Assembly: GCF_900113225.1 (NCBI RefSeq)
Contig: NZ_FOZE01000001.1
Coordinates: 2,170,001 to 2,234,000, forward strand
Source: Mitsuaria sp. PDC51
GTDB lineage: Bacteria; Pseudomonadota; Gammaproteobacteria; Burkholderiales; Burkholderiaceae_C
Reading direction: 5' to 3'
Length of the DNA: 64,000 bases
Part shown: one piece after another, positions 29,001 to 51,815 of the stretch
Layout: the number at the start of each line of letters is the position of its first letter
Position numbering within the stretch: the first letter of the stretch is position 1
Notes under the pieces: generated by a model
What the model saw: the letters and a program-made list of their open reading frames with translations, nothing else
The model's database searches: none
What the model was told of the DNA's origin: nothing
Program-made: the position numbers and the translations under genes

Positions 29001-32000
29001 GACCGCCCGCGTGCTCGACCGCCATCTGTCGCCATGCCCCGCCGGCGTGCCGGGCGAGCTCTATCTGGGCGGGACCGGCCTGGCGCGCGGCTACCTCGAC
29101 CGCGCCGGCCTGACGGCCGAGCGCTTCGTCGCCGATCCGTTCGGCGCGCCGGGCTCGCGGCTGTATCGCACCGGCGACCTGGTGCGCTGGAGCGCCGACG
29201 GCGAGCTGGAGTACCTCGGTCGCATCGACCATCAGGTCAAGGTGCGCGGGTTCCGCATCGAGCTGGGCGAGGTCGAGGCCTCGCTCAAGGTCCTGCCGGA
29301 ACTGCGCGACGCTGTGGTCGTCGCCGCACCGGGCGCGAGCGGCACGCGGCTCGTGGCCTATGTCGTCGCGAAAGAGGGCCGTGTGGCCGACCCGGCTGCG
29401 GTGATCGCTGAGGTCGCGCGGACGCTGCCCGACCACATGGTGCCGGCCGCGGTCGTCGTGCTGGAGGCCCTGCCGCTCAACCCGAACGGCAAGGTCGATC
29501 GGCGCGCGTTGCCTTCGCCGGAGCCGCAGGTCGCCGACGTGTTCGAGGCCCCTCGCGGAGAGATTGAAGCGGCCGTGGCGACTCTGTTCGCCGAGGTGCT
29601 GGGCTTGGCGCGGATCGGCCGCGGCGACAACTTCTTCGCCGCAGGCGGCGATTCGATCCTGAGTCTCAAGGTCGTCGCGTTGGGGCATCAGCGGGGCTGG
29701 CGCCTCCTGCCGCGGCATGTCTTCGAGCATCCGACGGTGGCGGCGCTCGCGCGCGTGGTAGCGGAGATCCACGCGGACACAGCGGGGGCTGCGATCGCGC
29801 CGTCCGTCGCGCCGGCCATCACCTCGAGCGTGCGGTCCGCCGTCGTGCCGCTGGGCGACGAGGCCCGTGCGGCCGGCCTGCTGCTGTCGTTCGCGCAGCA
29901 GCGTCAATGGTTCCTGTGGCAGCTGGATCCGGCCAGCACCGCGTATCACATCGCTGGCGCGCTGAACCTGCACGGCACGCTGGATGTCGACGCGCTGCGC
30001 ACCAGCTTCGATTCGCTGGTGCGGCGGCACGAATCGCTGCGCACCGTCTTCCGGCTGGGCGAGGGGGGCGTGGTGGAGCAGCGAGTGCAAGCGCCCGGCA
30101 CGGCCGGAGTGGCATTCACCCTGCTCGCCGACGAAGCGCAGGCGCGACGGCTCGTCCAGACGCCGTTCGACCTGACCACCGGTCCGCTGATCCGTGTCGG
30201 CCTGCTGCGGCAGGGCATCGATCGGCACCAACTGGTCGTCGTGATGCATCACATCGTGTCCGACGGCTGGTCGATGCGCGTCGTCGTGGACGAGGTCTTC
30301 GCGGACTACGCCGCCGCCGTGCGGGGCGAGGCAACGACGCTGGCGCCCTGGCCCATCCAGTACGCGGACTTCGCGGTGTGGCAGCGCCAGTGGCGCGCAG
30401 GGGCCGAGTGGCAGCGCCAGCTGGATTACTGGCGTGAGCGGCTCGGCGCGGAGCAGCCGGTGCTGCAGCTGCCGGCCGATCATCCGCGTCGGCCCGATGG
30501 CCGCTACCGGGCCGCGCGTCACGCCTGGACGCTGCCGCCGGCACTGTCGGCGCACCTGCGCCAACGCGCCCGCGACGAGGGCGCGACCCTGTTCATGGTG
30601 CTGCTGGCCGGCTTCCAGGCGGTGCTGAGCCGCTGGACCGCGCAGACCGAGATCCGCGTCGGCGTGCCCATTGCCAACCGCGACCGGCCGGAGATCGCGC
30701 CGGTGGTCGGCTTCTTCGTCAACACGCAGGTGCTGGACAACCGCATCGGCGCGCGGATGCCGCTGGCGCGGGTGCTGGCGCAGGCCCGCGAGGCCGCGAT
30801 CGGCGCGCAAGCCCATCCGGACCTGCCGTTCGAGCAACTGGTCGAGGCGCTCCAGCCGGAGCGCACGCTGGGCGTGCATCCGCTGTTCCAGGTGATGTTC
30901 AACCACCTGCGCGGGGAGGACCTCACGGCGCGCCGGCTTCCGGGGCTCGAGATCGAGCCGGTCGCCCTGGCCGGGCGCGAAGCGCAGTTCGAGCTGACGC
31001 TGCACACGACCGAGCTGCGGACCGACGGCATCGAGGCGAGCTTCAGCTACGCCGCTGAGCTGTTCGAGGTCGACACGATCGAGCGCATGGCGGGGCATCT
31101 CGTGGCGATGCTGGAAGCGATCAGCGCGACGCCGGAGCGAGCCGTCGGGGATGTGACGCTGATGTCGTCGGAGGAGTTCGAGCGGCTGGAGCGGCTGAGT
31201 GTCAAGGGCGATGAGGTGGCGGACGCCGTGCCGATGCATCGGCTGATCGAGCGCCAAGCAGCGATCGATCCGCACGTACCGGCGCTGGTCTTTGGGCAGA
31301 GCACGCTGACTCGCGGTCAGCTCAATGAGCGCTCGAACCGACTCGCGCATCGCCTCATCGCGCTGGGCGTGCGACCGGACTCGCGCGTAGGGCTGGCCGT
31401 CGAGCGCTCGCTGGAGATGATGGTCGGCGTGCTGGCCATCCTCAAGGCCGGCGGCGCCTACGTGCCGCTCGACCCGGAGCTTCCCGCCGATCGGCTGGCC
31501 TACATGCTCGAGGACAGCGGCGTGTCGTTGGTGCTGACGCAGCCGCACCTGCGCGCGAAGCTGCCCGTCGGGGAGGGTGTCGATTTGGTCGACATAGACG
31601 CCGCGGAGAGTGCCGATGAACGCTTGGGCGCATCGCTCGCGAATCCCGAAGTCGAGGTCCACGGCGAGAACCTCGCCTACGTGATCTACACCTCCGGCTC
31701 GACGGGCCGGCCCAAAGGCGCGGCCAACCGCCACGTCGCGCTGCACAACCGGCTGGCCTGGATGCAGCGCGCCTACGCGCTGAGCGCGGCCGACACGGTG
31801 TTGCAGAAGACGCCGCTGAGCTTCGACGTCTCGGTGTGGGAACTGTTCTGGGCGCTGGCCGAAGGCGCTCGCTTGGCCATCGCGGCGCCCGGCGATCACC
31901 GCGATCCGCAGCGGCTGGTCGAGCTCATCAACGAGCACCAAGTCACCACGATCCACTTCGTGCCCTCGATGCTGCAGGCCTTCTTGGCGCACGACGGCGT

Positions 32001-35000
32001 GGAGGCCTGCACTTCGCTGCGCCGCGTCGTGTGCAGCGGCGAGGCGTTGCCGGCCGAGGCACAAGCCGCCGTGTTCCGACGCCTTCCGAAGGCGGAGCTC
32101 TACAACCTGTACGGTCCGACCGAAGCGGCCATCGACGTCACGCACTGGACCTGCCGGGACGACGGTCGCAGCCAAGTGCCGATCGGCGCGCCGATCACTG
32201 GCATCTCGACTTGGGTGCTCGATGGCGACCTCAACGCGGTGCCTCCCGGCGTGCCGGGCGAGCTGTACCTGGGAGGCATTGGCCTTGCGCGCGGTTATCA
32301 CGACCGCGCCGGGCTCACGTCCGAGCGCTTCATCGCCAATCCGATGGCTGTCGACGGCAGCCGGCTCTATCGCACCGGAGACCTCGTGCGATGGAACGCC
32401 GAAGGGCAGCTCGACTACCTCGGCCGCATCGATCACCAAGTCAAGATCCGCGGCTTCCGGATCGAGCTGGGCGAGATCGAAGCGCAGCTGCTCGCGCAGC
32501 CCGGCGTGCGCGAGGCCGTGGTCGTGGCGCTGCAGGCGCCCACCGGCGCGAGGTTGGTGGCATACGTCTCTGCGCACGCGACGGCGTCCGCGCAGGCCGA
32601 AGCGACGGCGCCGCCCGACGGCGCACTCGACACCGAGGGCCTGCGCGAAGCGCTCGGCCGGACCTTGCCCGAGTACATGGTTCCCAGCGCTATCGTGGTG
32701 CTCGACACGCTGCCCCTGAACCCCAGCGGCAAGGTCGATCGCAAGGCGCTGCCGGCGCCGGATCTCCACACCGCATCGACAGCCGCCTACGAGGCACCGC
32801 AGGGCGAGGTCGAGACCGCCATCGCCGCGGTCTGGGCCGACGTGCTGGGCTTGCCGACCGACCAGGTCGGCCGCCGCGACAACTTCTTCTCGCTGGGCGG
32901 CCACTCGCTGCTGGCGCTGAAGGTGCTCGATCAACTGCGCGGCCGCGGCCTCCGCGCTCAGGTGCGGCAGTTGTTCCTCCATCCGGAGCTGGCGGCTTTT
33001 GCGCAGTCGATCGACCCACAGGCGGGCAGGGCCTCGGATTCGGCCATCGCCGCCGAAGCGGCCCGCTCAGCCGACGCGGCGCCGCTCGACATCGTCGTGC
33101 CTCCCAACTGCATCCCCGACGACTGCACCGAGATCCAGCCGGAGATGCTTACCCTGGTCGACCTCGACGCGGCCGCGATCCGCCGCATCGAAGCGGCGAT
33201 CCCCGGCGGCGCGGCCAACATCCAGGACATCTACCCGCTGGCGCCGCTGCAGGAAGGCATCCTCTTCCACCACCTGCTGCAGCGCGACACCGACGCCTAC
33301 GTGACCGCGCACCTGATGCGCTTCGACAGCGAAGCGCGGCTGCGCCGGTTCATCGACAGCTTCGATCGCGTCATCGCGCGCCACGACATCCTGCGCACCG
33401 CGATCCTGTGGGAGGGGTTGGACGAACCGCTGCAGGTCGTGTGCCGCGAGGCCCGCCTGGACATCGTCTGGCTCTCGCCGACGGACGGCCCGGTGGCCGA
33501 GCGCCTCGAGGCGCTGGGCCGACCCGGCTCCGGCCGCATCGACGTGCGACGTGCGCCGCTGCTGCGCGCCGTGGCCGGCTTCGACGCCGGCAGCGGTCGC
33601 TGGCTGCTGCAACTGTCCAGTCACCACCTGGTGACGGACCACAGCACGCTGGCCGGCGTCGTCGAGGAGATTGCGCTGATCCAGCAGGATCGCGAGGCCG
33701 AGCTGCCTGCACCGGTGCCGTTCCGGCGCTTCGTCGCGCACGCCCGCCTCAGCGTCAGCCGCGCCGAGCACGAGGCCTTCTTCGGCGCGATGCTGCGCGA
33801 CGTGACCGAGCCCACCGTGCCCTTCGGCGTGGCCGATGTGCGAGGCGACGGGTCGCGGCTGCGACAGTCGCGACTGGCACTGCCTGCCGCGCTGGCCAGT
33901 CAGACGCGGCGCATGGCGCGTCAACAGGGCGTGGGTGTCGCGGCGCTGTTCCATCTCGCCTGGGCCCTGGTGCTGGGCCGCGCGAGCGGCCGGACCGACG
34001 TGGTCTTCGGCACCGTGCTGCTTGGCCGCCTGCAGGTCGACGACGGCGCGGCGCGCGCGCTGGGCCTGTCCATCAACACGCTGCCGCTGCGCCTGCGGGT
34101 CGGCGAACAGTCCGTCGCCGAGGGGCTGCGCGACGCCCACGCGGCGCTGTCCGCGCTGCTGCGTCATGAGCACGCCAGCCTGTCGCTGGCGCAGCGCTGC
34201 AGCGGACTGGTGGGCGGCACGCCGCTGTTCTCGGCGCTGCTGAACTACCGGCACGCCCACCGACGCCGCGACGCGTCCTCCGCCGCCTGGGACGGCATGG
34301 AGATCGATGCCGCCCAGGAACGATCGAACTATCCCTTCGGCCTGTCGGTGGACGACGACGGTGAAGGCTTCGGCCTCGTCGCGCAGGTGCATGAATCGCT
34401 GGATCCCGGCCAGGTCTGCGCGCTGATGCAGGCGGCTGTGACTTGCTTGGTCGATGCCTTGGCGCATCGGCCCGGGCAGGCCTTGTGCGCGCTGGACGTG
34501 CTGGACGACGCCTCGCGCGCGCGCCTGTCCCGCTGGGGCATCCCGACGCCGCGCTTCGACGGCACGCCGCCGGTGCCCCGCCTTGTCGAGCGTCAGGCTG
34601 TCGAGCGCCCTGACGCGGTGGCGCTCCTCTTCGGCGACGAGCAGCTCAGCTATGCGCAGTTCAACACCCGCGCCAACCGCCTGGCGCATCGCCTGATCGC
34701 GCTCGGCATCCGCCCCGAGGACCGCGTCGGCCTGGCCGTGCAGCGGTCGATGGACATGGTGGTTGCGCTGCTCGCCATCCTCAAGGCCGGCGCGGCCTAC
34801 GTGCCGCTGGACCCGTCCTATCCGGCCGAGCGGCTGGCCTACATGGTCGAGGACAGCGGCATCCGGCTGCTGCTGACGCAGCAGGCGCTCGCGGCGCGGC
34901 TGCCGTCGACCGACGGCCTCGCGGTGCTGGCGCTGGACGGCGAGGACGCCTTCACCGGCGCCGAGTCCGATCCGGCCGTCGACATCCACCCGGAGCACCT

Positions 35001-36384
35001 GGCCTACGTCATCTACACCTCCGGTTCGACCGGACGGCCCAAGGGCGTGGCGGTCACGCACGGCCCGCTGGCGATGCACGTGCAATCGATCGGCGAGGTC
35101 TACGGCATGACGCCGGCCGACCGTGAACTGCAGTTCGCGTCCATCGCCTTCGACGGCGCGCACGAGCGCACCTGGGTGCCGCTGGCCTTCGGCGCTGCGC
35201 TGATGCCGCGTGACCAGGAGCTGTGGCCGGTAGAGCGCACCGCCGCCGAGATCGAGCGTCACGGCATCACCATCGCCTGCTTCACGCCGGGCTACCTGAC
35301 GCAGATGGCCGAGCTGCTCGGCGAGGGCGGCAGCCAGCTGCCGATCCGGTCCTACACGGTCGGCGGCGAGGCGATGTCGCGCGCCAACCTCGACCTCGTG
35401 CAATCGGTGCTGAAGCCACCGCGCATCATCAACGGCTACGGCCCGACCGAGACCGTCATCACCCCGACCGTCGGAGTCGCGCTGGCGGGCGAGCGATTCG
35501 CCGCGCCTTACATGCCGATCGGCAAGCCGGTCGGGGACCGGCAGGCGCGGGTGCTCGACGCCGATCTCAATCTCTGCCCGCCTGGCGTGCCGGGCGAGCT
35601 CTACCTGAGCGGCGGTCTCGCGCGGGGTTACCTCGGCCGGCCCGGCGCCAGCGCCGAACGCTTCGTCGCCGATCCGTTCAACGGCACCGGCGGTCGGATG
35701 TACCGCACGGGCGACCTCGTCCGCTGGAACGAAGAAGGGCAGCTCGAATACCTCGGTCGCATCGACCACCAGGTGAAGGTGCGCGGCTTCCGCATCGAAC
35801 TGGGCGAGGTGGAGTCGCAGCTGCGGCTGCAGGCGGGCGTGCGCGAGGCCGTCGCCGTCGCGGCCGAAGGGGCGGGGGGCGCGCGGCTGGTGGCCTATGT
35901 CTCCCCGCTCCCCGGCCAGGCGCTGGATCCGCGCGCGCTGCGGGAAGGTCTGGCCCGGGTGCTGCCGGACCACATGGTGCCGGGGCTCTTCATCGTGCTG
36001 GACGCGCTGCCGCTGAATCCCAACGGCAAGGTCGACCGCAAGGCGCTGCCCGCGCCGCAGGCCGATGCCGGACGCCCGCATGAGCCGCCGCGCGGCGAAA
36101 CGGAGACGGCGCTCGCCGCGCTGTGGGCCGAGACGCTGGCCGTGGAGCGCGTCGGGCGCGACGACAACTTCTTCGAATTGGGTGGCCACTCGCTGGCCTT
36201 GATGAAGCTGCAGATGAAGGTGCAGCGGCGCTTTGGCGTGCAACTGCCGTTGCGCGCGTACTTCGAGAGCCCGACGCTCGCCGATGCCGCCGCGCGCGTG
36301 CAGCGCGAGAGCGAGGCGCTGGCCGCCGCGCAGGGCGCGGACCTCGATCGCATGGCCGCGCTGCTGGATACCTGGGAGAACTGA
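23029..36384 (+). CDS. Four-module NRPS: C-A(Asp)-PCP / C/E-A(X)-PCP / C-A(Ser)-PCP / C/E-A(Y)-PCP
   Basis: A 4451-residue synthetase. Module 1: C (HHIVSDAW, ~164), A with code D-L-T-K-V-G-H-V-G-K (Asp), PCP ~1046. Module 2: dual-type C/E with the extra HHLMQADGD motif (~1150) and HHLVSDHT (~1310), A with code D-A-S-H-I-G-S-I-T-K (not assigned), PCP with GGDSIL ~2207. Module 3: C with canonical HHIVSDGW (~2407), A code D-V-W-H-V-S-L-I-D-K (Ser), PCP ~3291. Module 4: C/E (HHLLQRDTD ~3414; HHLVTDHS ~3532), A code D-G-E-C-T-G-G-I-T-K (hydroxyornithine proposed), PCP ~4385. Codes were aligned to GrsA by eye. The C-A linker of module 2 holds a hexamer repeat array. Its TGA abuts the next ATG. Confidence 0.93.
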   Translation: MNDMTLPPVPAADDLGVAATPPTARVADGEAVRLSFTQEPLWVLQRLGERMTAYNLPRVMRLRGPLRAEALQRAFEAVIARHAILRTRFLERDGLPMAVAEPQVAFTLGQTDVSALAPQAREEAIAREVQATLHHVFDLAVAPAMVARLLKRGEDDHVLVLCLHHIVSDAWSNPVFAADLSTAYGLALRQAGPVQLPPLRLQYADHAVRQRETLARGGFDRALAHWNAQLGPEVPVLALPTDAPRPAMPSFRGTSIDFALEPALEAALRQFCRAERCTPFVVLFAAWQLLLARFARQSEFAVGVPHAGRQDEEVFGLIGFFVNTHVYRARLKPEQTLRALCRQIRSDALGAMSHPDLPLDLLLAQRNERRDPTRSPLFQVLFGVQMGDLPALAFDEVTVEFVEQGDVNAKFDLSMNFQVGSARVGGRLAYNTDLFEAATARRLVRGCVAMLETIVRAPDQIVGAVGLADEDDLRRLAAWGLGKPAPVPVGATALTGSSFVPVHEHVALHARRHPQATALVQEDDALTWSALDRRVDALARRLRDRSIGADARVGLAFDRSIPMVVAMLGVLRAGAAFVPLDPALPAERLDFQLRDSGAALVIGDGDPVWALGVPTMRLPTDDDNDAALARSSSGATATATAAAVHPDQAAYLIYTSGSTGRPKGVVVSHGALGNYLDGVLHRLHIDDRLSSMAMVSTVAADLGHTVLFGALRAGLTLHLISAARAFDPDAFAEVMRRESIDVLKITPSHLQALLGAREAADALPRHRLVLGGEATTWALLSRIQALRPTLRVFNHYGPTETTVGTLTQDAVTADRSAATLPVGRPLPGTAMRVLDADLLPVPPGLPGELYVAGLGLARGYQSRPGQTAERFVADPFDERGGRLYRTGDLVRWTADGQLEYLGRVDHQVKVRGFRVELGEVEAQLRADEAIAEAVVDAQDGIGGLRLVAYVTGRDGIPPDLAALRERLSRGLTDAMLPSAFVVMDALPLTPNGKIDRRALPAPDRTSSEAHEPPQGPVETSIAAAWAEVLEVPRVGRGDHFFELGGHSLLALRLVERLRRDGHRAQVRQLFAHPRLQDFARALAIEPVESELFVPPNRIPAGCEALAPEMLPLVSLTPDEIRRVEAAVPGGAANIQDVYPLAPLQEGILFHHLMQADGDAYVTSRGLAFDSRERLERFVAHLDAVIARHDILRTSVVWEGLREPVQVVHRSAPLRLQWLDGEGAVATADAEHRLKAHVHRSRLRIDVREAPMIRATAVEVAAEVEVAAEAPRDSAVGETDGATAAGAAQGRASASARTGAPGRWLLQLSRHHLVSDHTTLERIVEEIGLMQRGAAAELPTPVPFREQVARARLGMGREAHEAFFTALLRDVEEPTTPYGLIDVRGDGTSVHEARRTLDTALADRIRQEARRHGVGASAVFHLAWSLVLARATGRDDVVFGTVLLGRMQAGRDAGRALGLFINTLPLRLRVGPLGVAASLRLAQAGLADLMRHEHAPLSLAQRCSGLPGGTPLFSALLNYRHSRRQPVSAVLDGDGVRLLDGEERTNYPFALSVDDFGDGFGLVAQVDRTLDAEAIGAQVLAAVEAVTRALAEKPDQPLCELGGLDQAALSQWHAWSGGDAIQAAVAAATATSLRAPTPTSASASATATATASASVPASISASISATVPDLIERQAHARPDAIAVIANDGRLTRAELEARANRLARRLIARGVTSESRVGLALPRSLDMIVGLLAILKAGGAYVPLDPSYPSARLRHMIEDSRIALLLTQADVLDRMPMSEGVPTLCIDQPDDPDASACDELPLPALAADQLAYVIYTSGSTGRPKGVAVAHGPLAMHLQAIGKRLELTPGDRLLQFASISFDAGGSQWMAPLIHGAAVVLLPRDGWSTEEVARTVRREGVTALHLPPAYLRQLAAEHAGGGLPVRLCIAGGEAWSAADFHAARDAFLPRRLVNSYGPTEAVITPCAWDVPAEEIDRLGDRTTVPIGRPVGDRTARVLDRHLSPCPAGVPGELYLGGTGLARGYLDRAGLTAERFVADPFGAPGSRLYRTGDLVRWSADGELEYLGRIDHQVKVRGFRIELGEVEASLKVLPELRDAVVVAAPGASGTRLVAYVVAKEGRVADPAAVIAEVARTLPDHMVPAAVVVLEALPLNPNGKVDRRALPSPEPQVADVFEAPRGEIEAAVATLFAEVLGLARIGRGDNFFAAGGDSILSLKVVALGHQRGWRLLPRHVFEHPTVAALARVVAEIHADTAGAAIAPSVAPAITSSVRSAVVPLGDEARAAGLLLSFAQQRQWFLWQLDPASTAYHIAGALNLHGTLDVDALRTSFDSLVRRHESLRTVFRLGEGGVVEQRVQAPGTAGVAFTLLADEAQARRLVQTPFDLTTGPLIRVGLLRQGIDRHQLVVVMHHIVSDGWSMRVVVDEVFADYAAAVRGEATTLAPWPIQYADFAVWQRQWRAGAEWQRQLDYWRERLGAEQPVLQLPADHPRRPDGRYRAARHAWTLPPALSAHLRQRARDEGATLFMVLLAGFQAVLSRWTAQTEIRVGVPIANRDRPEIAPVVGFFVNTQVLDNRIGARMPLARVLAQAREAAIGAQAHPDLPFEQLVEALQPERTLGVHPLFQVMFNHLRGEDLTARRLPGLEIEPVALAGREAQFELTLHTTELRTDGIEASFSYAAELFEVDTIERMAGHLVAMLEAISATPERAVGDVTLMSSEEFERLERLSVKGDEVADAVPMHRLIERQAAIDPHVPALVFGQSTLTRGQLNERSNRLAHRLIALGVRPDSRVGLAVERSLEMMVGVLAILKAGGAYVPLDPELPADRLAYMLEDSGVSLVLTQPHLRAKLPVGEGVDLVDIDAAESADERLGASLANPEVEVHGENLAYVIYTSGSTGRPKGAANRHVALHNRLAWMQRAYALSAADTVLQKTPLSFDVSVWELFWALAEGARLAIAAPGDHRDPQRLVELINEHQVTTIHFVPSMLQAFLAHDGVEACTSLRRVVCSGEALPAEAQAAVFRRLPKAELYNLYGPTEAAIDVTHWTCRDDGRSQVPIGAPITGISTWVLDGDLNAVPPGVPGELYLGGIGLARGYHDRAGLTSERFIANPMAVDGSRLYRTGDLVRWNAEGQLDYLGRIDHQVKIRGFRIELGEIEAQLLAQPGVREAVVVALQAPTGARLVAYVSAHATASAQAEATAPPDGALDTEGLREALGRTLPEYMVPSAIVVLDTLPLNPSGKVDRKALPAPDLHTASTAAYEAPQGEVETAIAAVWADVLGLPTDQVGRRDNFFSLGGHSLLALKVLDQLRGRGLRAQVRQLFLHPELAAFAQSIDPQAGRASDSAIAAEAARSADAAPLDIVVPPNCIPDDCTEIQPEMLTLVDLDAAAIRRIEAAIPGGAANIQDIYPLAPLQEGILFHHLLQRDTDAYVTAHLMRFDSEARLRRFIDSFDRVIARHDILRTAILWEGLDEPLQVVCREARLDIVWLSPTDGPVAERLEALGRPGSGRIDVRRAPLLRAVAGFDAGSGRWLLQLSSHHLVTDHSTLAGVVEEIALIQQDREAELPAPVPFRRFVAHARLSVSRAEHEAFFGAMLRDVTEPTVPFGVADVRGDGSRLRQSRLALPAALASQTRRMARQQGVGVAALFHLAWALVLGRASGRTDVVFGTVLLGRLQVDDGAARALGLSINTLPLRLRVGEQSVAEGLRDAHAALSALLRHEHASLSLAQRCSGLVGGTPLFSALLNYRHAHRRRDASSAAWDGMEIDAAQERSNYPFGLSVDDDGEGFGLVAQVHESLDPGQVCALMQAAVTCLVDALAHRPGQALCALDVLDDASRARLSRWGIPTPRFDGTPPVPRLVERQAVERPDAVALLFGDEQLSYAQFNTRANRLAHRLIALGIRPEDRVGLAVQRSMDMVVALLAILKAGAAYVPLDPSYPAERLAYMVEDSGIRLLLTQQALAARLPSTDGLAVLALDGEDAFTGAESDPAVDIHPEHLAYVIYTSGSTGRPKGVAVTHGPLAMHVQSIGEVYGMTPADRELQFASIAFDGAHERTWVPLAFGAALMPRDQELWPVERTAAEIERHGITIACFTPGYLTQMAELLGEGGSQLPIRSYTVGGEAMSRANLDLVQSVLKPPRIINGYGPTETVITPTVGVALAGERFAAPYMPIGKPVGDRQARVLDADLNLCPPGVPGELYLSGGLARGYLGRPGASAERFVADPFNGTGGRMYRTGDLVRWNEEGQLEYLGRIDHQVKVRGFRIELGEVESQLRLQAGVREAVAVAAEGAGGARLVAYVSPLPGQALDPRALREGLARVLPDHMVPGLFIVLDALPLNPNGKVDRKALPAPQADAGRPHEPPRGETETALAALWAETLAVERVGRDDNFFELGGHSLALMKLQMKVQRRFGVQLPLRAYFESPTLADAAARVQRESEALAAAQGADLDRMAALLDTWEN
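27945..28016. repeat. Hexamer and 12-mer tandem repeats in an NRPS C-A linker
   Basis: Seven hexamers (GGCATC x2, GGCAAC x3, GGCATC x2) occupy 27945-27986, then TGCGTCGATCTC is repeated twice at 27993-28016. In frame they encode an Ala-Ser/Ala-Thr run inside the second module, between the C/E and A domains. All units are multiples of three, so copy-number change alters linker length without a frameshift. Confidence 0.85.
31210..32770. repeat. Serine A-domain repeat, copy 1 (in the four-module NRPS)
   Basis: This A-domain region recurs at about 37960-39560 and 41330-42950 in the next gene with very high nucleotide identity. A 149-base stretch (32200-32348) is identical to 42379-42527. The repeat also covers the end of the preceding C domain (from about 31050), which matches 37815 onward. 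Confidence 0.85.
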
Positions 36385-47934
<11,550 letters not shown>

Positions 47935-47941
47935 ACGCGGA

Positions 47942-48000
47942 GATCCGGTGCCTCCCGGCACCGGATCCCGCCCGTGGCGACGCCGACACCGGCGTCGCCA
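47942..48000. terminator. Two strong stem-loops between the convergent NRPS and receptor genes
   Basis: The 84-base gap holds two perfect hairpins. The first is 11 bp (47942-47952 with 47957-47967, loop TCCC). The second is 11 bp (47975-47985 with 47990-48000, loop ACAC). Neither has a T-tract, but both would fold in transcripts from either strand. They are well placed to stop or protect the ends of the long NRPS mRNA and the receptor mRNA. Confidence 0.6.
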
Positions 48001-48018
48001 GCGGCCTTAGAAGTGGCC

Positions 48019-50292
48019 TCAGAAGCGGTAGCTGCCGCGCAGCCAGGTGCTGCGCGGCGTTCCGAACATGTAGCCGGACTGGCCGCTCATCCAGATGTAG
48101 GTCTTGTCGGTCACGTTCTCGACGTTGAGCGACACGGTCATGCGCGGCGTGAGCTCGTAGCGCGCCAGCAGGCCGATCAGCGTGTAGCCGCCCTGCGTCA
48201 GCGGCGTCTTGGAGACGATGTCCATCGAGGTGGCGTTCTGGTAGCTGAGGTTGCCGCCGATGGTCAGCCGGCTCAGCGCGCCGGGCAGGCGGTAGCTGGT
48301 CGCCAGGTTGACGGTGCGCGTGGCCAGGTGCGGCGAAAGCGGCGTGCCATCGGCCTTGCGCGGCGTGCCGTAGGCATAACCGGCCATCAGCTGCCAGCCG
48401 GTCAGCACCTCGCCGGAGACGCTCAGCTCGAAGCCCTCGGTCACCGTGCCGCGCTCGCCGCGGAAGGCCGGCGAGCCATCCGGTTGCAGCGTGCCGGTGG
48501 CCACCGGCACGTGGTCCTGCTTGGTGCGGAAGACCGCGACCGCGGTGTTCAGGCGGCCGCCGAAGTGCTCGCCCTTCACGCCTAGCTCGACGTTGCTGCC
48601 GCGCTGCGGATCGATCACGTTGCCGCTTTCGTCCTTGGACGTGTTGGGCTGGAAGATCTGCGTGAAGCTGCCGTAGACCGAAAACTCGCCGGTCAGGTCG
48701 TAGACCACGCCGGCGTAGGGCGTGACGACCGAGGTCTCCTTGATCGGCACGCCGTCCACCCGCGCGCCGTTGGCCGTGCCGGCCCAGGAACGCTGGTAGG
48801 ACCGGTTCTCGTAGGAGGTCACCCGCGCGCCCACCAGCAGCGACAGCGCATCGGTCGCCTGCAGGCGCGTGGACGCATAGGCCGCGCGTTCCTCGGTCTC
48901 GGCGTTCTGGCGCAGGCGCGGGTACTGGAAGTCGGGCTTGGCGATCGCGCCGAGGTCGAAGACGCCACCCGGGCGGCGATCCAGCCGCGTGCCGGTGTTG
49001 AGCGCGCTGTTGTTGGCGATCTCGGTCTCCAGCTTGTTCACGTTGAAGCCGATCACCGCCTGGTGCGTGCGGCCGAACAGCTGGTAGGGGCCGGAGGCGT
49101 AGACGTCCAGCGACTTGTTGGTGCCGTCCGCCGGGTTGTCGCTCAGCGAGACGACGCCGATGTTGGTCGCCGCGTTGATCGGGAAGGTGGGCAGCGTGCT
49201 CTGCAGGTCGCCGCTGTAGCGCTCGCGCTGGTTCTTGACCTGCGCCACCTCGGCCTTGACCTGCCAGCCGTTGTCGAAGGCGTGCTGCAGGTTGACGAAG
49301 ACCCGCCGGGTCTCCATGTTCCAGGTGCTCCAGGGCGTGCTGAAGGAGTAGGAACGCGGCACCACCAGCCGCGCGCCGTTGCCGTAGTAGGGCGGGATGT
49401 TGCCGAAGTTGGCGCCGTCGATGTCGTTCTTCTGGTACTCGAAGCCGGCGGCCAGCACGGTGCGGGCGCCGAGGTCGGTCTCGACGATGCCGTAGAGCAG
49501 GCTGTCCTTGCGGCGCTTGTTGTCGATGAAGGTGTCGCCGCCCGAGTGCGAGGCGACGATGCGGCCGCGCACGCCGCCGCTGGCGGTGAGGCTGCCGCCG
49601 ATGTCGGCCTGCGCCAAGTAGCGGTTCCAGTTGCCGACGCCGACGGTCACGCTGCCTTCGAACTGCTGCGTCGGGCGCTTGCGCACCAGGTTGACCGAGC
49701 CGCCGGGCTGGCCCACGCCGTTGAGCAGGCCGGCCGGTCCGCGGATGACCTCGACGCGGTCATACATCGCCATGCTGGTCATGCTGGCCTCGGCCGAGAC
49801 ATTGTTGTAGGCCAGCGTCGGGATGCCGTCGACCATCTGGCTCAGCGAGAAGCCGCGCGACGTGAAGTCCACGCGCTCGTCGCGCCGGTTGACGACGATG
49901 CCGGGCGTCTGGCGCATCACCTCGTTGAGCGTGTCCAGGTTCTGCTCGTCCATCTGCTGGCGGCCGACGACCGTCAGCGACTGCGGCGTCTCCCGCGGCG
50001 ACAGCGGCATGCGGGTGCCGGCGCCGGTGCTGCGCACCGTGTAGGAGCCGGTGCCCTCGCTGGTGGCGGACCGGCCGCTCACCGACACGGTCGGCAGCGC
50101 GGCGCCGGAGGCGGTGCCCGATGCGGCGGCCGATGCGGCAGTAGCAGGCGCGCTGTCGGTGGGCGCCTCGGCGGCGACGGTCTGCGCCCGCGCGGGCGCG
50201 GCGCCGGCGAGCGCGAGGGTGCCGAAGGCGGTGGCCAGGGCCAACGACAGCCGGTGAGGACGGAACAGGGCGAGCGACGGGAACGGGGACAT
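48019..50292 (-). CDS. TonB-dependent siderophore receptor
   Basis: A 757-residue outer-membrane receptor for the ferric siderophore. A signal peptide (residues 1-~37, ending in ARAQ) is followed by an Ala/Thr-rich stretch, the plug domain (PRETPQSLTVVGRQQMDE, MRQTPGIVVNRRDE, then VIRGPAGLLNGVGQPGGSVNLVRKRP) and a 22-strand type barrel ending in a terminal Phe (GSYRF). No STN/secretin-type signalling domain precedes the plug, so it should not signal to an anti-sigma factor. The ATG at 50292 is chosen over the one at 50316 because AGAAGGA sits 8 bases upstream of it. A strong intrinsic terminator lies between it and the hydroxylase gene upstream. Confidence 0.93.
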   Translation of the reverse strand: MSPFPSLALFRPHRLSLALATAFGTLALAGAAPARAQTVAAEAPTDSAPATAASAAASGTASGAALPTVSVSGRSATSEGTGSYTVRSTGAGTRMPLSPRETPQSLTVVGRQQMDEQNLDTLNEVMRQTPGIVVNRRDERVDFTSRGFSLSQMVDGIPTLAYNNVSAEASMTSMAMYDRVEVIRGPAGLLNGVGQPGGSVNLVRKRPTQQFEGSVTVGVGNWNRYLAQADIGGSLTASGGVRGRIVASHSGGDTFIDNKRRKDSLLYGIVETDLGARTVLAAGFEYQKNDIDGANFGNIPPYYGNGARLVVPRSYSFSTPWSTWNMETRRVFVNLQHAFDNGWQVKAEVAQVKNQRERYSGDLQSTLPTFPINAATNIGVVSLSDNPADGTNKSLDVYASGPYQLFGRTHQAVIGFNVNKLETEIANNSALNTGTRLDRRPGGVFDLGAIAKPDFQYPRLRQNAETEERAAYASTRLQATDALSLLVGARVTSYENRSYQRSWAGTANGARVDGVPIKETSVVTPYAGVVYDLTGEFSVYGSFTQIFQPNTSKDESGNVIDPQRGSNVELGVKGEHFGGRLNTAVAVFRTKQDHVPVATGTLQPDGSPAFRGERGTVTEGFELSVSGEVLTGWQLMAGYAYGTPRKADGTPLSPHLATRTVNLATSYRLPGALSRLTIGGNLSYQNATSMDIVSKTPLTQGGYTLIGLLARYELTPRMTVSLNVENVTDKTYIWMSGQSGYMFGTPRSTWLRGSYRF

Positions 50293-50299
50293 GGCGCGA

Positions 50300-50306
50300 T
50301 CCTTCT
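50300..50306 (-). promoter_or_regulatory. Shine-Dalgarno deciding the receptor start
   Basis: On the minus strand AGAAGGA lies 7 bases before the ATG at 50292 and inside the coding extension that a start at 50316 would require. It supports the shorter protein, whose signal peptide also looks normal. Confidence 0.6.
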
Positions 50307-50365
50307 GAGGATTCATGGTTGTGGCGAACGGGAACGAGGGTGGGCAACGAGGCGCCCGGAACGTG

Positions 50366-50403
50366 AAAAAGCGCGCCGCCACGGATCCCGTGTGGCGGCG
50401 CGC
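50366..50403 (-). terminator. Rho-independent terminator between the hydroxylase and receptor genes
   Basis: Read on the minus strand, a perfect 12-bp GC-rich stem (arms 50371-50382 and 50392-50403, 9-base loop) is followed at once by TTTTT (50366-50370). That is a textbook intrinsic terminator. It lies 97 bases downstream of the pvdA-like stop and 73 bases upstream of the receptor start. It would limit read-through into the receptor gene, or serve as an attenuator. Confidence 0.8.
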
Positions 50404-50500
50404 GTCGCGGAGAAGGGGCTGGTCGGCGTGGTCGGGTCCTCCGTTCAAGGACCCGGCGGCGGCCGGCAGAGGCCGGCCCGCGGCGACCGGGAACAGCCGC

Positions 50501-51808
50501 TCATGCGGCCTGCCGGGCGCTGTCCTGCCGCCCGGTCGCGTGGTCCAGGCCGGTCGCGCCGTGCAGCGCGCCGCGGATCTCGCCCGAGCGGATCGCGGTC
50601 ACCGACAGCAGCGTGTCGCTCAGCCCGTGGGTCAGCTCGCAGGCGCCTTGCAGGAAGACGCTGGGATGAAAACCGGGCTGCGCGCGCAGCCGGTAGTGGC
50701 GGTCCACCTCCCAGTCGCCGAGGTAGGGCGCCAGCGGCGCCAGCAGGCTGCGGTGGCGGTCGCGCTCGTAGCCGGTGGCCAGCACGATCGCGTCGTAGTC
50801 CTGCGTGGTCGTGCGCGCGTGGTTCAGGTCGCGCAGCGTCAGGCGCAGGCCGTGCTCGCCGGCCTGCACCCCGGCCACCTCGTGGCGGCGCAGGAAGCGG
50901 TGGCGCGGCTCGCCGCTGACGCGCTGGCGGTAGAAGACCTCGAAGATCTGCTGGATCAGCGCCAGGTCCGGCGCCGCGTAGTTGGTGTGCCAGTACTCGT
51001 TGAGCAGCTCCTCGCGCTCGCTGCCGGAGCGGCTGAAGACGAAGTCGGTGAAGTCGGCGTTGAAGATCTCGTTGACGAAGGGGCTGTCGTCCGAGGGCTT
51101 GATCGAGCGCGCCCGCATCACCAGGTCCACCTGCGGCCGCTGCGGCCGGCCGTGCAGGTCCATGAAGATCTCCGCCGCGCTCTGGCCCGCGCCGACGACG
51201 GCGATGCGCCGCGCCTGGCCGTGGCCGGCGATGGCCTCCAGGTAGTGGCTGGAGTGGAAGACGCGCGGATCGTCCTTGAAGGCCTTGAACTCGGCCGGGA
51301 TGCGCGGTGCGCCACCGACGCCCACCACCAGGTGCCGCGTCAGGCGCTCGCGCACCGTGCCCGCGGCGTCGCGCGAGCGCACCCGCAGCAGCTTCACCTC
51401 GCCGGCGCGCGGCTCGGGCAGCACCTCGACCACGTCCTCGCCATAGGCGCAGCGGTCCTCGAACTGCGCCGCGGCCCAGGCCAGGTAGTCGTTGAACTCG
51501 TGGCGGCTGGGGAAGAAGGTCTTCAGGTTGATGAAGTCCTGCAGCCGGTCCTTCTCATGCAGGTAGTTCAGGAAGGTGAAGCGGCTGGACGGGTTGCGCA
51601 GCGTCGCCAGGTCCTTCAGGAAGGAGATCTGCATGTGCGCCTGGTCCAGCAGCATGTTCCTGTGCCAGACGAAACCAGGCTGGCGTTCCACGAACAGCGC
51701 GTCCAGCGGCCGGTGCTGCGGGCGCGCGTCGCGACCTTCCTCCAGCGCGATGGCCAGGGCGATGTTGGACGGGCCGAAGCCGATGCCGATCAGGTCATGG
51801 ATGTGCAT
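50501..51808 (-). CDS. pvdA: L-ornithine N5-monooxygenase (PvdA/SidA family)
   Basis: A 435-residue FAD- and NADPH-dependent hydroxylase that makes N5-hydroxyornithine, the precursor of hydroxamate iron ligands. It begins with LIGIGFGPSNIALAIALEE (FAD-binding), and has the substrate-region motif HMQISFLKDLATLRNPSSRFTF, the NADPH-binding GAGQSAAEIFMDL and the C-terminal ATGYERDRH. All are intact and the length matches PvdA. The start at 51808 is directly before the FAD motif and 7 bases after the acyltransferase stop, so the two are one transcription unit. Its presence is the strongest evidence for hydroxyornithine in the product. Confidence 0.95.
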   Translation of the reverse strand: MHIHDLIGIGFGPSNIALAIALEEGRDARPQHRPLDALFVERQPGFVWHRNMLLDQAHMQISFLKDLATLRNPSSRFTFLNYLHEKDRLQDFINLKTFFPSRHEFNDYLAWAAAQFEDRCAYGEDVVEVLPEPRAGEVKLLRVRSRDAAGTVRERLTRHLVVGVGGAPRIPAEFKAFKDDPRVFHSSHYLEAIAGHGQARRIAVVGAGQSAAEIFMDLHGRPQRPQVDLVMRARSIKPSDDSPFVNEIFNADFTDFVFSRSGSEREELLNEYWHTNYAAPDLALIQQIFEVFYRQRVSGEPRHRFLRRHEVAGVQAGEHGLRLTLRDLNHARTTTQDYDAIVLATGYERDRHRSLLAPLAPYLGDWEVDRHYRLRAQPGFHPSVFLQGACELTHGLSDTLLSVTAIRSGEIRGALHGATGLDHATGRQDSARQAA

Positions 51809-51815
51809 GGGTGCC

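Noticed and set aside
28171-32982. A 1603-codon antisense open frame within the four-module NRPS, and similar frames at 33067-37287 and 43234-47961
   Set aside because: Third-position GC bias removes stop codons from the opposite strand. The translations lack any domain, while the plus frame is a complete NRPS.
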